64,000 nucleotides of DNA from Rhizobium sullae (GCF_900169785.1 NZ_FWER01000019.1:223-64222); one strand, 5' to 3'; counted from the first letter of the stretch, positions 44,683-54,209 are shown. Notes: generated by a model from the letters alone, not told the origin. Program-made: numbers and translations.

Positions 44683-45300
44683 ATGACGACCGCGATCCTC
44701 GACGACAAAAGCCGACACCGCGGCAGGCCGCGTGAATTCGACATGGATGCAGCACTCGACGAGGCGCTCTGCGTCTTTTCCGAACGCGGCTATCATGCAG
44801 CTTCCATCAGCGAATTGACCGACGCGATGGAGTTGACCTCCGGCAGCGTCTACAAGGCCTTCAAGGACAAGCGCGGCATCTTTCTGGCTGCCTTTAACCG
44901 GTACCGCGCCGTGCGCCGCAGCTTGCTTGATGAGCGCCTGGACAAGGCGGAGAGCGGGCGCGACAAGATTTACGAGCTCCTGCGCTTTTACGCCGCGTCA
45001 TCGCACGGTGACATCGGCCGCCGCGGCTGCCTCGTCGTCTGCAGCGCCAACGAGCTTGCGATCTTCGACGGGGAAGCGGCAGAGCGCGTCGCCGGTGCCT
45101 TCGCGGCCAACGAAGCGTTGCTGCTGGACCTCATCCGTCTCGGCCAGTCCGACGGCTCTATCCCGGAAACGCTCGATGCGGCGACAACGGCCCGCGCCCT
45201 GCTCTGCCTCACGCAAGGCATGCGTGTCGCCGGCAAGACCGGCCGCCGCGAGGAAGACATGACAGCCGTCGCGGACGCCGCGATGAAACTTCTCGCCTGA
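44683..45300 (+). CDS. TetR family regulator
   Basis: 205 residues. HTH in the N-terminus (FDMDAALDEALCVFSERGYH, AASISELTDAMELTSGSVYKAF), helical ligand-binding C-terminus (RRGCLVVCSANELAIFDGEA). Resembles regulators of drug-efflux pumps. It is followed on the same strand by an MFS efflux gene (45381), the probable target. Confidence 0.9.
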   Translation: MTTAILDDKSRHRGRPREFDMDAALDEALCVFSERGYHAASISELTDAMELTSGSVYKAFKDKRGIFLAAFNRYRAVRRSLLDERLDKAESGRDKIYELLRFYAASSHGDIGRRGCLVVCSANELAIFDGEAAERVAGAFAANEALLLDLIRLGQSDGSIPETLDAATTARALLCLTQGMRVAGKTGRREEDMTAVADAAMKLLA

Positions 45301-45380
45301 AACGCTTCGCCCGCAAGAAGCGGGTGGCGTAGAACGACTTCACGACCGATCCTCCCCAATTCCGCATACCGGAGTTTTTC

Positions 45381-46589
45381 ATGAGCATTTCAACTGCAAC
45401 GAATGAGACCGCCGTGCCCCGGACGATCTCACCTTTGATGACGTTTCTTTTTGCGGCCGCCTGCGGCCTTGTTGCCGCCAATCTCTATTATGGGCAGCCG
45501 CTGGCCGGTCCGATCAGCGCCGATCTCGGTTTTACGCCGGCGGCCACCGGCCTGATCGTCACGCTGACGCAGATCGGCTACGGCATCGGCCTGCTTCTCA
45601 TCGTGCCGCTCGGCGATCTGCTCGAAAACCGCCGCCTCGCGCTGATGCTGATCCTGGTATCTGCCGCCGCACTCATCGGTGCAGCACTTTCCTCAACGCC
45701 CGCCCTGTTCCTGCTGGCCTCGCTCTCCATCGGCCTCTCCTCGGTCGCGGTGCAAGTTCTGGTGCCTTTCGCCGCCCATATGGCGCCGGATGCGATGCGC
45801 GGTCGCGTCGTCGGCAACGTCATGAGCGGTCTTCTCTGCGGCATCATGCTGGCTCGCCCCTTTGCGAGCTTCGTCGCCGAAGCCTCGTCGTGGCACATGG
45901 TCTATTACATCACGGCCGCCGTCATGGTCGGGTTGGTCCTCATCCTGCGCGCAAATCTGCCAGTTCGCGTCCCGCATACGAAGCTCGGCTACGGCGCCCT
46001 GCTCGCCTCGATGCTCCACCTTGCAGTGACGTCGCGCATCCTGCAGCGCCGCGCGCTCTATCAGGCAGGCATGTTCGGTGCCTTCAGCCTGTTCTGGACG
46101 ACGACTCCGCTGCTGCTTGCAAGCCCGGCTTTCGGCCTCTCCCAGAACGGCATCGCGCTCTTTGCGCTTGCCGGAGCTTCCGGCGCCATCGCCTCGCCGA
46201 TTGCTGGACGCCTCGCCGACCGTGGCCTGACGCAGGTTGCCTCGGCCTTTGCCATGCTGATCGGCATGGGGGCCTTCGTCATCAGCCACTTCGCGGGCGA
46301 CGGTTCGCTGACCGCGCTCGTCCTGCTGACGGCGGCGGCGATCCTTCTGGATTTCGGCGTGACGACCAATATGGTCTGCGGCCAGCGCTCGATCTACGCG
46401 ATCAGTGCTGACCATCGCAGCCGCTTGAACGGTCTCTATATGGCGACCTTCTTTGCCGGCGGCGCTCTCGGCTCGGCGCTCGGCGGCTGGGCCTATGCGG
46501 CCGGGGGATGGACGATGACAGCCTGGATCGGCTTCTGCTTTCCGGCTTTCGCCTTCCTGCTCTTCCTTACCGAGGGGCGCGGCAAGTAA
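45381..46589 (+). CDS. MFS transporter (DHA1, YnfM/CmlA-like)
   Basis: 402 residues, twelve membrane helices. N-terminal half motif A VPLGDLLENRRLALMLILVS; GLIVTLTQIGYGIGLLLIVP; C-terminal ALGGWAYAAGGWTMTAWIGF. Drug or metabolite efflux is the family role. GGAG precedes the ATG. The TetR gene 81 bp upstream on the same strand is the likely repressor. Confidence 0.9.
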   Translation: MSISTATNETAVPRTISPLMTFLFAAACGLVAANLYYGQPLAGPISADLGFTPAATGLIVTLTQIGYGIGLLLIVPLGDLLENRRLALMLILVSAAALIGAALSSTPALFLLASLSIGLSSVAVQVLVPFAAHMAPDAMRGRVVGNVMSGLLCGIMLARPFASFVAEASSWHMVYYITAAVMVGLVLILRANLPVRVPHTKLGYGALLASMLHLAVTSRILQRRALYQAGMFGAFSLFWTTTPLLLASPAFGLSQNGIALFALAGASGAIASPIAGRLADRGLTQVASAFAMLIGMGAFVISHFAGDGSLTALVLLTAAAILLDFGVTTNMVCGQRSIYAISADHRSRLNGLYMATFFAGGALGSALGGWAYAAGGWTMTAWIGFCFPAFAFLLFLTEGRGK

Positions 46590-46597
46590 GCCGCATC

Positions 46598-47014
46598 TCA
46601 GCCTCCGGCGGCATCGAAGCGGGCGCGGGCGCCGCGAACGGCATCATGGTTCGCTTCCGCCCAGTTCAAAAGCAGCGCCAGCGTGGCGTAAAGCGAGCGC
46701 CCGAGTTCGGTGACCCGGTATTCGACGCTCGGCGGCTTCGTCGGAAATACCTCCCGCTCGATATAGCCCTCGCGCTGCAGGTCACGCAGCGTCTGCGTCA
46801 GCATCCTCTGCGAGATATCCGGTATCTTCCGCCGCAGCTCGCCGAAGCGGTAGGGCCGCGCGGCAAGCGCCTCCAAAAGCAGCGTCGACCACTTGCCGCC
46901 GATCTGCTGCATCATGTCCCTGACCGGGCAATTGTTAAAATCGAGACTGCCGAGATCGATCTCCCGGCGGATACCGGGGGCCGGCTTGCTCTTCAGATTG
47001 ACGACAGCGCTCAT
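46598..47014 (-). CDS. HxlR family regulator
   Basis: 138 residues, winged helix. FNNCPVRDMMQQIGGKWSTL contains the conserved Cys-Pro-Val start, PYRFGELRRKIPDISQRMLTQ and LRDLQREGYIEREVF complete the HxlR pattern. The conserved Cys suggests a redox or electrophile sensor such as YodB/QorR. It is divergent from the NmrA-type gene at 47130, a known pairing (YtfH-YtfG/QorR-QorB), so it probably represses that gene and itself. Confidence 0.92.
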   Translation of the reverse strand: MSAVVNLKSKPAPGIRREIDLGSLDFNNCPVRDMMQQIGGKWSTLLLEALAARPYRFGELRRKIPDISQRMLTQTLRDLQREGYIEREVFPTKPPSVEYRVTELGRSLYATLALLLNWAEANHDAVRGARARFDAAGG

Positions 47015-47129
47015 AATGGGCTGGTTCCCTTTTGGTAACGTAGAGCGGAAAAACTGCCTTCTTTACAGCACGAAGTCAATTCCTATTTTAGAGCTGCTCT
47101 CTTTTTGAGACCACCATAGAGGAAGACCT

Positions 47130-48017
47130 ATGAGCGAAACGATTCTCGTCACCGGCGCCGCCGGCCAACTTGGCCAGCGCGTCATTCATCACCTGCTCGA
47201 AACGTACAAGGTTCCGGCCGGAAGCATCGTCGCCGCCACCCGCGATCCGGCGAAACTTGCTGCGCTCGCCTCAAGGGGCGTCGCCACCCGCAAGGCCGAC
47301 TTCGACGATGCGGCAAGCCTCGAAGCCGCCTTCAAGGGCGTCGATCGGCTGCTCATCATCAGCACCGACGCGCTCGCCGTTCCCGGCCAGCGCCTGACGC
47401 AGCACAAGGCCGCCGTGGAGGCTGCCGCCAAGGCCGGCGTGAAGCACATCGCCTACACCTCGATGCCCTCGCCCGACAAGTCGGTCGTCACTTTCGCACC
47501 GGATCACCTCGGCACCGAAAACGCCATCAAGGCAGCCGGCATTCCCTACACGATCATCCGCAACGCCTGGTATTTCGACAATTATCTACACGGCATGCCG
47601 CATAACCTGCAGTCCGGCAGCTGGTACACGGCAAGCGGCGACGGCAAGATTTCCAACATCTCCCGCGAAGACTGCGCATTGGCGATCGCCGCCGCCCTCG
47701 CCTCCGGCACGAGCGAAAGCGCGACCTACACGCTAACGGGCAGCGAATCGCTGACGGCCGACGAGGTCGCCACCGGCATCGCTGCTGCTGTCGGAAAGCC
47801 CTTACAGGCCGTCAAAGTCAGCGACGAGCAGCTCGGCCAGGGTATGCGGAGCGCGGGCCTTCCCGATTTCGTCGCCGACATGCTGGTCTCCGCAGATGCC
47901 AACATCCGCGCCGGCAACTTCGATCTCGTCACGGACGACTTCAAGACGCTGACCGGCAAGCAGACGCAGAAGCTCAAGGACTTCTTCGTTGCAAACAAGG
48001 CGGCGCTGCTGGCGTAG
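47130..48017 (+). CDS. NmrA-like quinone oxidoreductase (QorB/YtfG type)
   Basis: 295 residues, Rossmann fold. MSETILVTGAAGQLGQRVIH is the NAD(P)-binding glycine loop, then HIAYTSMPSPDK, YTIIRNAWYFDNYLHGM. The closest characterised group is QorB (YtfG), NADPH quinone reductase, which pairs with an HxlR regulator as here. GAGGAAGACC precedes the ATG. Expected to reduce quinones and protect against quinone or electrophile stress. Confidence 0.9.
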   Translation: MSETILVTGAAGQLGQRVIHHLLETYKVPAGSIVAATRDPAKLAALASRGVATRKADFDDAASLEAAFKGVDRLLIISTDALAVPGQRLTQHKAAVEAAAKAGVKHIAYTSMPSPDKSVVTFAPDHLGTENAIKAAGIPYTIIRNAWYFDNYLHGMPHNLQSGSWYTASGDGKISNISREDCALAIAAALASGTSESATYTLTGSESLTADEVATGIAAAVGKPLQAVKVSDEQLGQGMRSAGLPDFVADMLVSADANIRAGNFDLVTDDFKTLTGKQTQKLKDFFVANKAALLA

Positions 48018-48096
48018 GCCGCTTGCGCTCAGGAGGCCGGCGCACCGGGACAAAGAGCACGTCGCCGCCTCTTGAGCCGCTGCGCCTCCAAACACT

Positions 48097-48182
48097 CCGT
48101 CATGCTTGGGCTTGACCCGAGCATCCACTCCTCGATCGGCGAGTAGCGGCTTGGATCCTCGGCTCATGGCCGAGGATTCCGG
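48097..48182. repeat. Palindromic intergenic repeat of Rhizobiales type
   Basis: Contains GTCATGCTTGGGCTTGACCC, the CTyGGG-CTTGA-CCCGAG core repeated in many Rhizobiales intergenic regions, followed by the hairpin GGATCCTCGGC (48153-48163), TCATG loop, GCCGAGGATTCC (48169-48180). The two halves form one composite palindromic repeat unit in the gap between qorB-like and pdxJ. Confidence 0.5.
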
Positions 48183-48262
48183 CAGAGGGTTTAGGGACGG
48201 AAGAACTGGCCCTGCGGTGGCGCGTTTATCGCCGATCGGCATCTACCGGAAATCCGATAACC

Positions 48263-49015
48263 TTAAACCTTCTGCCCGCAGGCCCGGCAGAACCGCCGCA
48301 CCGTTTCCGCCATGCCGTATTCCAGCGCATCGGCCGTCAGGCCGTGGCCGATCGAAACTTCTGCAAGCTTCGGGATGCGCGCCACGAGCGGCGGCAGATT
48401 GGCGACAGTCAGGTCATGGCCGGCATTGACACCCAGTCCGATCGCAAGGGCTGCGTCCGCCGTCTTGCCGAGCGCTTCGAGAATGGGGCCTGCCCGCTCC
48501 GGCGCGTCGTAACAGCCGCCATAGGGGCCAGTGTAAAGCTCGATCCGGTCCGCCCCCACCGCCTTGGCGATCTTAACCGCCTCGGCATCGCTGTCGCCAT
48601 CGGCAAACAGCGAAATGCGGGCTCCCATCTTCTTCAGCCGTGCGACGACGTCCGTGAGGAAGGCCCGGTGTTTACGGAAATCCCAGCCGTGGTCGGATGT
48701 CGCCTGCGACGGATCATCGGGCACGAGGGTCACCTGCTCTGGTGCGGCATCCTTGCAGAGCTCGAGGAATTCCTCCGTCGGATAGCCCTCGATATTGAAC
48801 TCTGCTTCCGGAAACTCGTCGTCGATCAGGTTGCGGATCACCGGCAGGTCAGAGAACCGGATATGCCGCTGGTCCGGCCGCGGATGGACGGTCAGCCCGC
48901 TGGCACCTGACTGCAAGGCGATGCGCCCCAGCCCTTCTACGCTCGGCCAAGGCAGATCGCGCCTGTTGCGCAGCATGGCGATGGCGTTGAGGTTCACGGA
49001 AAGCGTCGTCGGCAT
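48263..49015 (-). CDS. pdxJ: Pyridoxine 5'-phosphate synthase
   Basis: 250 residues from the ATG at 49015; the frame is open to 49108 but the upstream part is not typical. [20 protein letters not shown] is the conserved N-terminus with NLNxxAxLRN; [20 protein letters not shown] and [20 protein letters not shown] form the phosphate-binding ends of the barrel. It condenses 1-deoxy-D-xylulose-5-phosphate with 3-amino-2-oxopropyl phosphate in DXP-dependent vitamin B6 synthesis. Transcribed alone here. Confidence 0.95.
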   Translation of the reverse strand: MPTTLSVNLNAIAMLRNRRDLPWPSVEGLGRIALQSGASGLTVHPRPDQRHIRFSDLPVIRNLIDDEFPEAEFNIEGYPTEEFLELCKDAAPEQVTLVPDDPSQATSDHGWDFRKHRAFLTDVVARLKKMGARISLFADGDSDAEAVKIAKAVGADRIELYTGPYGGCYDAPERAGPILEALGKTADAALAIGLGVNAGHDLTVANLPPLVARIPKLAEVSIGHGLTADALEYGMAETVRRFCRACGQKV

Positions 49016-49402
49016 GTCGATGATCCATTCGATATGGGTAAAGCGTGAGCTGCTTTTATGCCAACGAACCGGCCGAGGCCAACGAGATTCGCATATGGCT
49101 GCATGCAAATCTGTGATGGACGCCTCACCAGCGATTCAGTGACGCCCGCTGCCAATCCGGCTAACGTCACGCCGGATATCAAGTTTTCGAATGCTGCGCG
49201 ATGCTATCCTATTTAAGAACGATTATTTTTAGCACTTACAAAAATGCCCATTCACGCATAACGTGAGAATAAGTATCGAGTAAGTACGCCGCGTACTGCT
49301 TCTTCCCGACGACAAGAACGCCTCGAGGAAACACCACTCCGCAGCGCCTTCGAAGCAACTGGCAAACCGCATGAGGTGCAACTATTTGCTCCAGGAGGGT
49401 TC
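49016..49402. other. Divergent promoter region with a short inverted repeat
   Basis: About 390 bp without a gene, between pdxJ (minus) and the MerR-LuxR gene (plus). An imperfect repeat TCACG-CATAA-CGTGA lies at 49252-49266, the spacing and symmetry of a possible MerR-type operator. The left 200 bp show nothing identifiable. Confidence 0.4.
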
Positions 49403-50092
49403 ATGCCAGACGGTGCCAAACGTGCCGCCGGTAAAGCTTCGGAAAGCCGGTCCAGGTCCAGATACCGGTTCCTGCCATCTGCAGCACTACCGCCGGATTT
49501 GCCTGAGGGACCGGTGCCAATCGCCGAAATGGCGAACGCATTCGGGGTCACGCACAGGACACTACATTTCTACGAAGAGAAAGGACTGCTCTCGGCAAAC
49601 CGCATCGGCCTGATGCGCGTTTACGGCGAAGACGATGTGATGCGCATGGCCGTCATCAACATCTGCCGCGAGGCAGGGATGCCGATCGCCGTCATTCAGG
49701 AACTGATGGGCGATTTGGGCCGCGCTGCCTCACAGGAGGAAGCCGAGGCAATATTCCAGGAGGCGCTCGCCGTCCGCAAGCGCGAGCTAACGGCGGAAAT
49801 GTCGACACTGCATCGTCAGCTACAGCAGGTCAGCGACCTGCTCGACCCCGACGCCAGCAGCGAGATACCGTTGCTGAACGACAACGAGGATCAATCCACT
49901 CTTTCGGATAAGGAATTGCGCTGCCTCTCTTTGATGGCCGAGGGCTTCTCGACGCAGCGCATCGCCCGGTCGCTTGACCTGAAGCATGACGAAGCACAGG
50001 CGCTTGAAGCCGACATCATCTTGAAGTTCCGCGCAAACAACCGCTTCCAGGCGATCGCCAAGGCGGTGCTTCTCGGCATCGTCAAGATTTGA
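49403..50092 (+). CDS. MerR-LuxR hybrid regulator
   Basis: 229 residues from the ATG at 49403, which follows CAGGAGGG. Residues about 40-110: MerR HTH (PIAEMANAFGVTHRTLHFYE and EEKGLLSANRIGLMRVYGED), followed by a coiled dimerisation helix (about 110-160). Residues about 170-229: LuxR/GerE-type HTH (LSDKELRCLSLMAEGFSTQR, IARSLDLKHDEAQALEADII). The recognition segment EAQALEADI lacks the usual T-V-K of LuxR helices, so DNA binding by that second domain is uncertain. Two DNA-binding-like domains in one protein is unusual. No target genes recognised. Confidence 0.85.
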   Translation: MPDGAKRAAGKASESRSRSRYRFLPSAALPPDLPEGPVPIAEMANAFGVTHRTLHFYEEKGLLSANRIGLMRVYGEDDVMRMAVINICREAGMPIAVIQELMGDLGRAASQEEAEAIFQEALAVRKRELTAEMSTLHRQLQQVSDLLDPDASSEIPLLNDNEDQSTLSDKELRCLSLMAEGFSTQRIARSLDLKHDEAQALEADIILKFRANNRFQAIAKAVLLGIVKI

Positions 50093-50126
50093 CGCTCCGG
50101 CAACGGCCGCCACCGTTTCCGCAGCG

Positions 50127-51254
50127 TCACCGCACGATTGTCAGCGTTTCCGCCGCGCGGGTGATCGCCGTGTAAAGCCACCGTTCGCGGGTATCGCGAA
50201 AGGCCCAGCTTTCATCGAAGAGCACAACATTATTCCACTGCGAGCCCTGCGCCTTGTGCACGGTCAGAGCATAGCCGTAATCGAATTCGTCGTAGCGCTT
50301 GCGCGTGTTCCACGGGATTTCGCCTTCGACATCCTCGAAAGCCTGCTTCAGCAGCTTGATCTTGGCCGCGCCGCGATCCATGTCGTCGTCTTCCGGCCGC
50401 ACGAGCAGGTTGATACCCGGCTTCGTCGTCTCCTTCGACGACGTCATCACCTGCCAGAGCGAGCCGTTGAGCAGCCCCTTGGCGGGGTCGTTGCGCAGGC
50501 AGACGAGCTTGTCGCCTGTCTGTGGATAATCGGCCGTGAAGCCCTTCAACTCGCGCAGCCGCTGGTTATAGCGCCGCCGCGTGCGGTTGGTGCCGACGAG
50601 CACCTGGTCGGCGTCGAGCACCAGCGCCTGGTTGACCTCGTTCTTCGAGATCACCTGGGCGGTGCCGTAGTCGCCATGCATGATTTCGTTGCCTTCGCGC
50701 ACCTGCATTGCAAGCTTAATGATTGGATTGTCACGCGCCTGCCGGTGGATGTCCGTCAGCAGGTAATCCGGCTCCTGATTGGTGAAGAAGCCGCCGCCCG
50801 AAACGGGCGGCAGCTGGCCGGGGTCGCCGAGCACCAGGATCGGCGTGCCGAAACTCATGAGATCCTTGCCGAGCGCCTCGTCCACCATAGAGCATTCGTC
50901 GACGATGATCAGCGCAGCCTTGGCGACCGGGCTCTGCCGGTTGATGGAAAACATCGGCGCGATCGAGGTCTTGCCGGTCTGCTCGTCCTCGACCGCCTCT
51001 TCGCCGCGCGGACGGTAGATCAGCGAATGGATCGTCTTGGCGTTGCTCGCCCCGCGCGAACGCAACACCTGCGCTGCCTTGCCGGTGAAGGCGGCAAACA
51101 GCACGTCGCCGTCGACATTCTCCGCAAAATGCTTGGCGAGCGTCGTCTTGCCCGTTCCGGCATAGCCGAACAGACGGAAGAGCGGCGACCGGCCCTCCTT
51201 CAGCCATTTCGAAACGGCCTTCAGGGCTTCGTCCTGTTGCGGAGCAAATTGCAT
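50127..51254 (-). CDS. RecD/Dda-type DNA helicase (SF1)
   Basis: 375 residues from the ATG at 51254. Walker A LFRLFGYAGTGKTTLAKHFA, motif II ALIIVDECSMVDEALG, motif III TPILVLGDPGQLPPVSGGGF, motif V/VI YGYALTVHKAQGSQWNNVVL and LYTAITRAAETL. This short SF1B layout resembles phage T4 Dda and RecD2-core proteins. No nuclease domain is present, and its partner in rhizobia is unknown. Confidence 0.9.
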   Translation of the reverse strand: MQFAPQQDEALKAVSKWLKEGRSPLFRLFGYAGTGKTTLAKHFAENVDGDVLFAAFTGKAAQVLRSRGASNAKTIHSLIYRPRGEEAVEDEQTGKTSIAPMFSINRQSPVAKAALIIVDECSMVDEALGKDLMSFGTPILVLGDPGQLPPVSGGGFFTNQEPDYLLTDIHRQARDNPIIKLAMQVREGNEIMHGDYGTAQVISKNEVNQALVLDADQVLVGTNRTRRRYNQRLRELKGFTADYPQTGDKLVCLRNDPAKGLLNGSLWQVMTSSKETTKPGINLLVRPEDDDMDRGAAKIKLLKQAFEDVEGEIPWNTRKRYDEFDYGYALTVHKAQGSQWNNVVLFDESWAFRDTRERWLYTAITRAAETLTIVR

Positions 51255-51397
51255 GCGAGCGACTTGGCAGGATTCGCGGCCGCGAAGCAAGGCGGAAAAG
51301 TGCGCCAGCAGGTAGCTGCCGCGCGATTGCCTGCTCTCAGCCGCTTGAACGCAGGTTTTGCGCCCTTTAGTGTCGCCGCGTTGCCTGAGGGATTCGC

Positions 51398-51994
51398 GTG
51401 AGAAGAAGCATTCAACTCTGCCTGATGATGGTGGCTGTGCCGATGCCTGCTGCCGCCCAAGCGGAATGGCTGGCCGTCGAACAGGTCAAGCCCTACGCCA
51501 TCACCGGCAAATCGGGCGCCGAGCTCTACGCATCGATCGGCGAACATGGCCCGAAGGCCGGCATCGGACGCGTGATCGCGCATACGACCTTCAAGCTCAC
51601 CTGGACCAGGAAGTACGAGCCGCAGCCGGACAAATCCTGCAATCTGACTGTGGCGCGGCCGAAACTGATCATCACGTACACGCTGCCGAAGCCTTCGACG
51701 CAGCTACCGTCTGCGACCAAGGTGAGTTGGGAGAGCTTCATTACAGGCGTCGAGACCCACGAGCGCTGGCACGGCGAAACCATCAAGCATATGGTCAAGG
51801 CGATCGAGGCCTACAGCCTTGGCCTCACCGCCGCCGACGATCCGGACTGCAGCAAGATCCGCGTCGTGCTGACGAAACGCCTCGGCGAACTCTCCGGCTA
51901 CCAGCGCCAGCAGGGCCGCGATTTCGACAAGGTCGAGATGGGCCAAGGCGGCAATATCCAGCAGCTCATCCTCAAGCTGGTGAATGGCCCGTAG
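51398..51994 (+). CDS. DUF922 secreted protein with HExxH motif
   Basis: 198 residues. Signal peptide about 1-22 (LCLMMVAVPMPAAAQAEW). The mature protein has YAITGKSGAELYASIGEHGP and the zinc-protease-type motif in GVETHERWHGETIKH (HERWH). DUF922 is an uncharacterised family of periplasmic or outer-surface proteins; the HExxH suggests a metallopeptidase. The C-terminus overlaps the convergent ABC-F gene by 23 bp. Confidence 0.8.
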   Translation: MRRSIQLCLMMVAVPMPAAAQAEWLAVEQVKPYAITGKSGAELYASIGEHGPKAGIGRVIAHTTFKLTWTRKYEPQPDKSCNLTVARPKLIITYTLPKPSTQLPSATKVSWESFITGVETHERWHGETIKHMVKAIEAYSLGLTAADDPDCSKIRVVLTKRLGELSGYQRQQGRDFDKVEMGQGGNIQQLILKLVNGP

Positions 51995-53570
51995 GCAATT
52001 CCAGTCTGCGCGTAATCCCAATGCCGTCCAGAAAGACGTCATCGTGACTGACGACCAGTAGCGCGCCGTCATAGGCACGCAATCCGCTTTCGACCGCAGC
52101 GATCGAATCGATGTCGAGATGATTGGTCGGTTCGTCGAGGATAAGGAGCGAGGGTGGTTTCGGTCCGCCCAGAACGCACGCCAAGCCGGCCCGCAGCAGC
52201 TGGCCGCCGCTGAGCGTCGATACGATCTGGAGCGCCGCATCGGCCCTGAACATGAACCGGGCGAGCGCCGACCGGCAGGCATTTTCGGCCGCGCGCGGAT
52301 TTATCCGCAGAAAATTGTCGCGAATCGAGATCGACGGATCGAGCAGGCTCACCTGCTGGTCGAGCATTGCGAACTTGGTCATGACTGAAACCGTCCCGGT
52401 CCATGGCTTCAACTCCCCAGTGACAAGCGCCAGCAATGTCGTCTTGCCCGAACCGTTCGGGCCGGTAACGGCGATGCGCTCCGGTCCAACGATCTCAAAG
52501 GACAGATCGCTAAGGACCGCATCGGCAGGCCGATAGCCTGCCGTCGCAGAGTCCATTTTCAGCACAACCTTGTTGGCAGGCAGTCCAGCCGGCGGCAGCG
52601 TCACCGAAAATGGCTGTAGGATTTCGATCTTGTCGTGCGCGGCGGCGGCGTCTTCAAGCGCCTGGGTACGCCTGCGTTCGGCAAGCCGGGCGTTGTCGCC
52701 GCGTGTTGCTTCGCTACGCCGTTTCAATGCGCCGGCGACGATGCGCGGCAAGTCGCCCTTGGCGGCCTTCTTCCGGCCGGCGCGATCCCTGCGCGCTTGC
52801 CGTTCGGCTGTCAGTTGCGCGCTTCGCTCAACCTCGGCCACGCGCTTCTCTGCGTCGGCGAGGTCAAGCTGCGCTGCAGCCAGCTCGACAGCCTTGCGCT
52901 CCCGGTACTGGCTCCAGTTGCCGCCGTAACGGGTCGCGCCGAGCGACGTCAGCTCGACGATCGCGTCCATGGTTTCGAGCAGTTCCCGGTCATGGCTGAC
53001 GGCGATGGCTCCCGCCCGCCAGTTTGCGAGCAGGTCGATGACGGCTCGGCGTCCATCGCGGTCGAGATTGTTGGTCGGCTCGTCGAGGATGAGAAAATCG
53101 GGCTCGACGAAGATCAGTGCGGCAAGTCCCGCCCGCGTGCGCTGTCCGCCCGACAGCGCGGCAAGACGTGTCCCGGGCTCAGCATCGATCCCGGTGCGAT
53201 CGAGAGCGGAGGCCATGCGTGCTTCCAGCGTCCAGTTGGCAGACGCAAGCTCTTCGGCCGTCGCTTCGCCCGCCTCGGCCCGCCGAAGGACGGCGAGCGC
53301 CTCGGTCACGCCGAAGAGATCGCCAACCGTTTCGTCGGCTTCCACCTGGACGCTTTGGCGCAGCACGCCCAGGCTACCGCCCAAAGCTATCGTCCCGGAC
53401 TGAGGCTGGAGTTGGCCGGAGATCAACTTGAGAAGCGTCGTCTTGCCAACGCCGTTGCGGCCGACAAGACCTGCGCGGTCCGTGCCGAAGTTCAGATCGA
53501 GATTTGAGAAAAGCGGCCGGCCGTCAGGCGTGGACCACGACAGATTGGAGAGAGTGATGGATGCAGGCAT
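51972..53570 (-). CDS. ABC-F ATPase
   Basis: 532 residues from the ATG at 53570. Two ABC domains: first Walker A GLVGRNGVGKTTLLKLISG and signature LSGGQRTRAGLAALIFVEPD; second Walker A VTGPNGSGKTTLLALVTGE and signature LSGGQLLRAGLACVLGGPKPP. No membrane segments: an ABC-F protein acting on ribosomes. The linker (about 240-320) is rich in Lys/Arg/Glu (AERQARRDRAGRKKAAKGDLP). Members include EttA-like translation factors and antibiotic-resistance ribosome-protection proteins; which one this is cannot be decided here. Confidence 0.9.
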   Translation of the reverse strand: MPASITLSNLSWSTPDGRPLFSNLDLNFGTDRAGLVGRNGVGKTTLLKLISGQLQPQSGTIALGGSLGVLRQSVQVEADETVGDLFGVTEALAVLRRAEAGEATAEELASANWTLEARMASALDRTGIDAEPGTRLAALSGGQRTRAGLAALIFVEPDFLILDEPTNNLDRDGRRAVIDLLANWRAGAIAVSHDRELLETMDAIVELTSLGATRYGGNWSQYRERKAVELAAAQLDLADAEKRVAEVERSAQLTAERQARRDRAGRKKAAKGDLPRIVAGALKRRSEATRGDNARLAERRRTQALEDAAAAHDKIEILQPFSVTLPPAGLPANKVVLKMDSATAGYRPADAVLSDLSFEIVGPERIAVTGPNGSGKTTLLALVTGELKPWTGTVSVMTKFAMLDQQVSLLDPSISIRDNFLRINPRAAENACRSALARFMFRADAALQIVSTLSGGQLLRAGLACVLGGPKPPSLLILDEPTNHLDIDSIAAVESGLRAYDGALLVVSHDDVFLDGIGITRRLELPTGHSPA

Positions 53571-53828
53571 GGATATGACGTTCCCCGGTGGCAAGGCGAA
53601 TTGGCGTTGCGATCGGGTTGAAATCCATTGCTGCACACATCCAGTTGAAATGATCGATTGCCGGCAATTTAAGCGACGAATGTTTCTGGTTCAAGGCGGG
53701 CAAGTCGCCATCGGGCGCAAACGAGGCATTCATTTCAAAAATCTCACCCTCCACATGGAATAAAATCACCGCTCCCCGTGTCTCATCTCCGGCAGCGAAA
53801 AGCCTGCCGAACGTGAGGAGAGACCCGC

Positions 53829-54209
53829 ATGAAATCCGCAAAATTCTTGATCGCTTTCGCCGTCGCATCCGCTGCGGCAACGGCTGCATTCGCGGCAGAG
53901 CCGGTGATGACCGTCGAGACCGCCAAGGGCAAAGTGCTTGCCGGCGAAAACGGCATGACGCTCTACACCTTCAAGAAGGATACGAAGGGCGTTTCCAATT
54001 GCTACGACCAATGCGCCAAGAACTGGCCGCCGCTGAAGGCCGCTAGCGATGCGAAGGCCGATGGGGCATATTCGATCATCGATCGCAAGGATGGCACGAA
54101 GCAATGGGCCAAGGACGGCATGCCGCTCTATTTCTGGGTGAAGGATACCAAGAAGGGCGATATCACCGGCGATGGCGTGGGCGGCAATTGGGAGCTTGCC
54201 AAGCCCTGA
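53829..54209 (+). CDS. Secreted COG4315 repeat protein
   Basis: 126 residues. Signal peptide about 1-23 (FLIAFAVASAAATAAFAA). Two COG4315/PF03640-type repeats: GKVLAGENGMTLYTFKKDTKG with CYDQCAKNWPPLKA, and KQWAKDGMPLYFWVKDTKKG. The family is periplasmic or surface and of unknown function, often near ECF sigma or cytochrome genes, as here. It is 10 bp from the sigma gene and probably co-transcribed with it. Confidence 0.88.
   Translation: MKSAKFLIAFAVASAAATAAFAAEPVMTVETAKGKVLAGENGMTLYTFKKDTKGVSNCYDQCAKNWPPLKAASDAKADGAYSIIDRKDGTKQWAKDGMPLYFWVKDTKKGDITGDGVGGNWELAKP

Noticed and set aside
53428-53763. Plus-strand gene ending in HFKNLTLHME
   Set aside because: Overlaps the start of the ABC-F gene and its upstream region with no family features and no ribosome-binding site.
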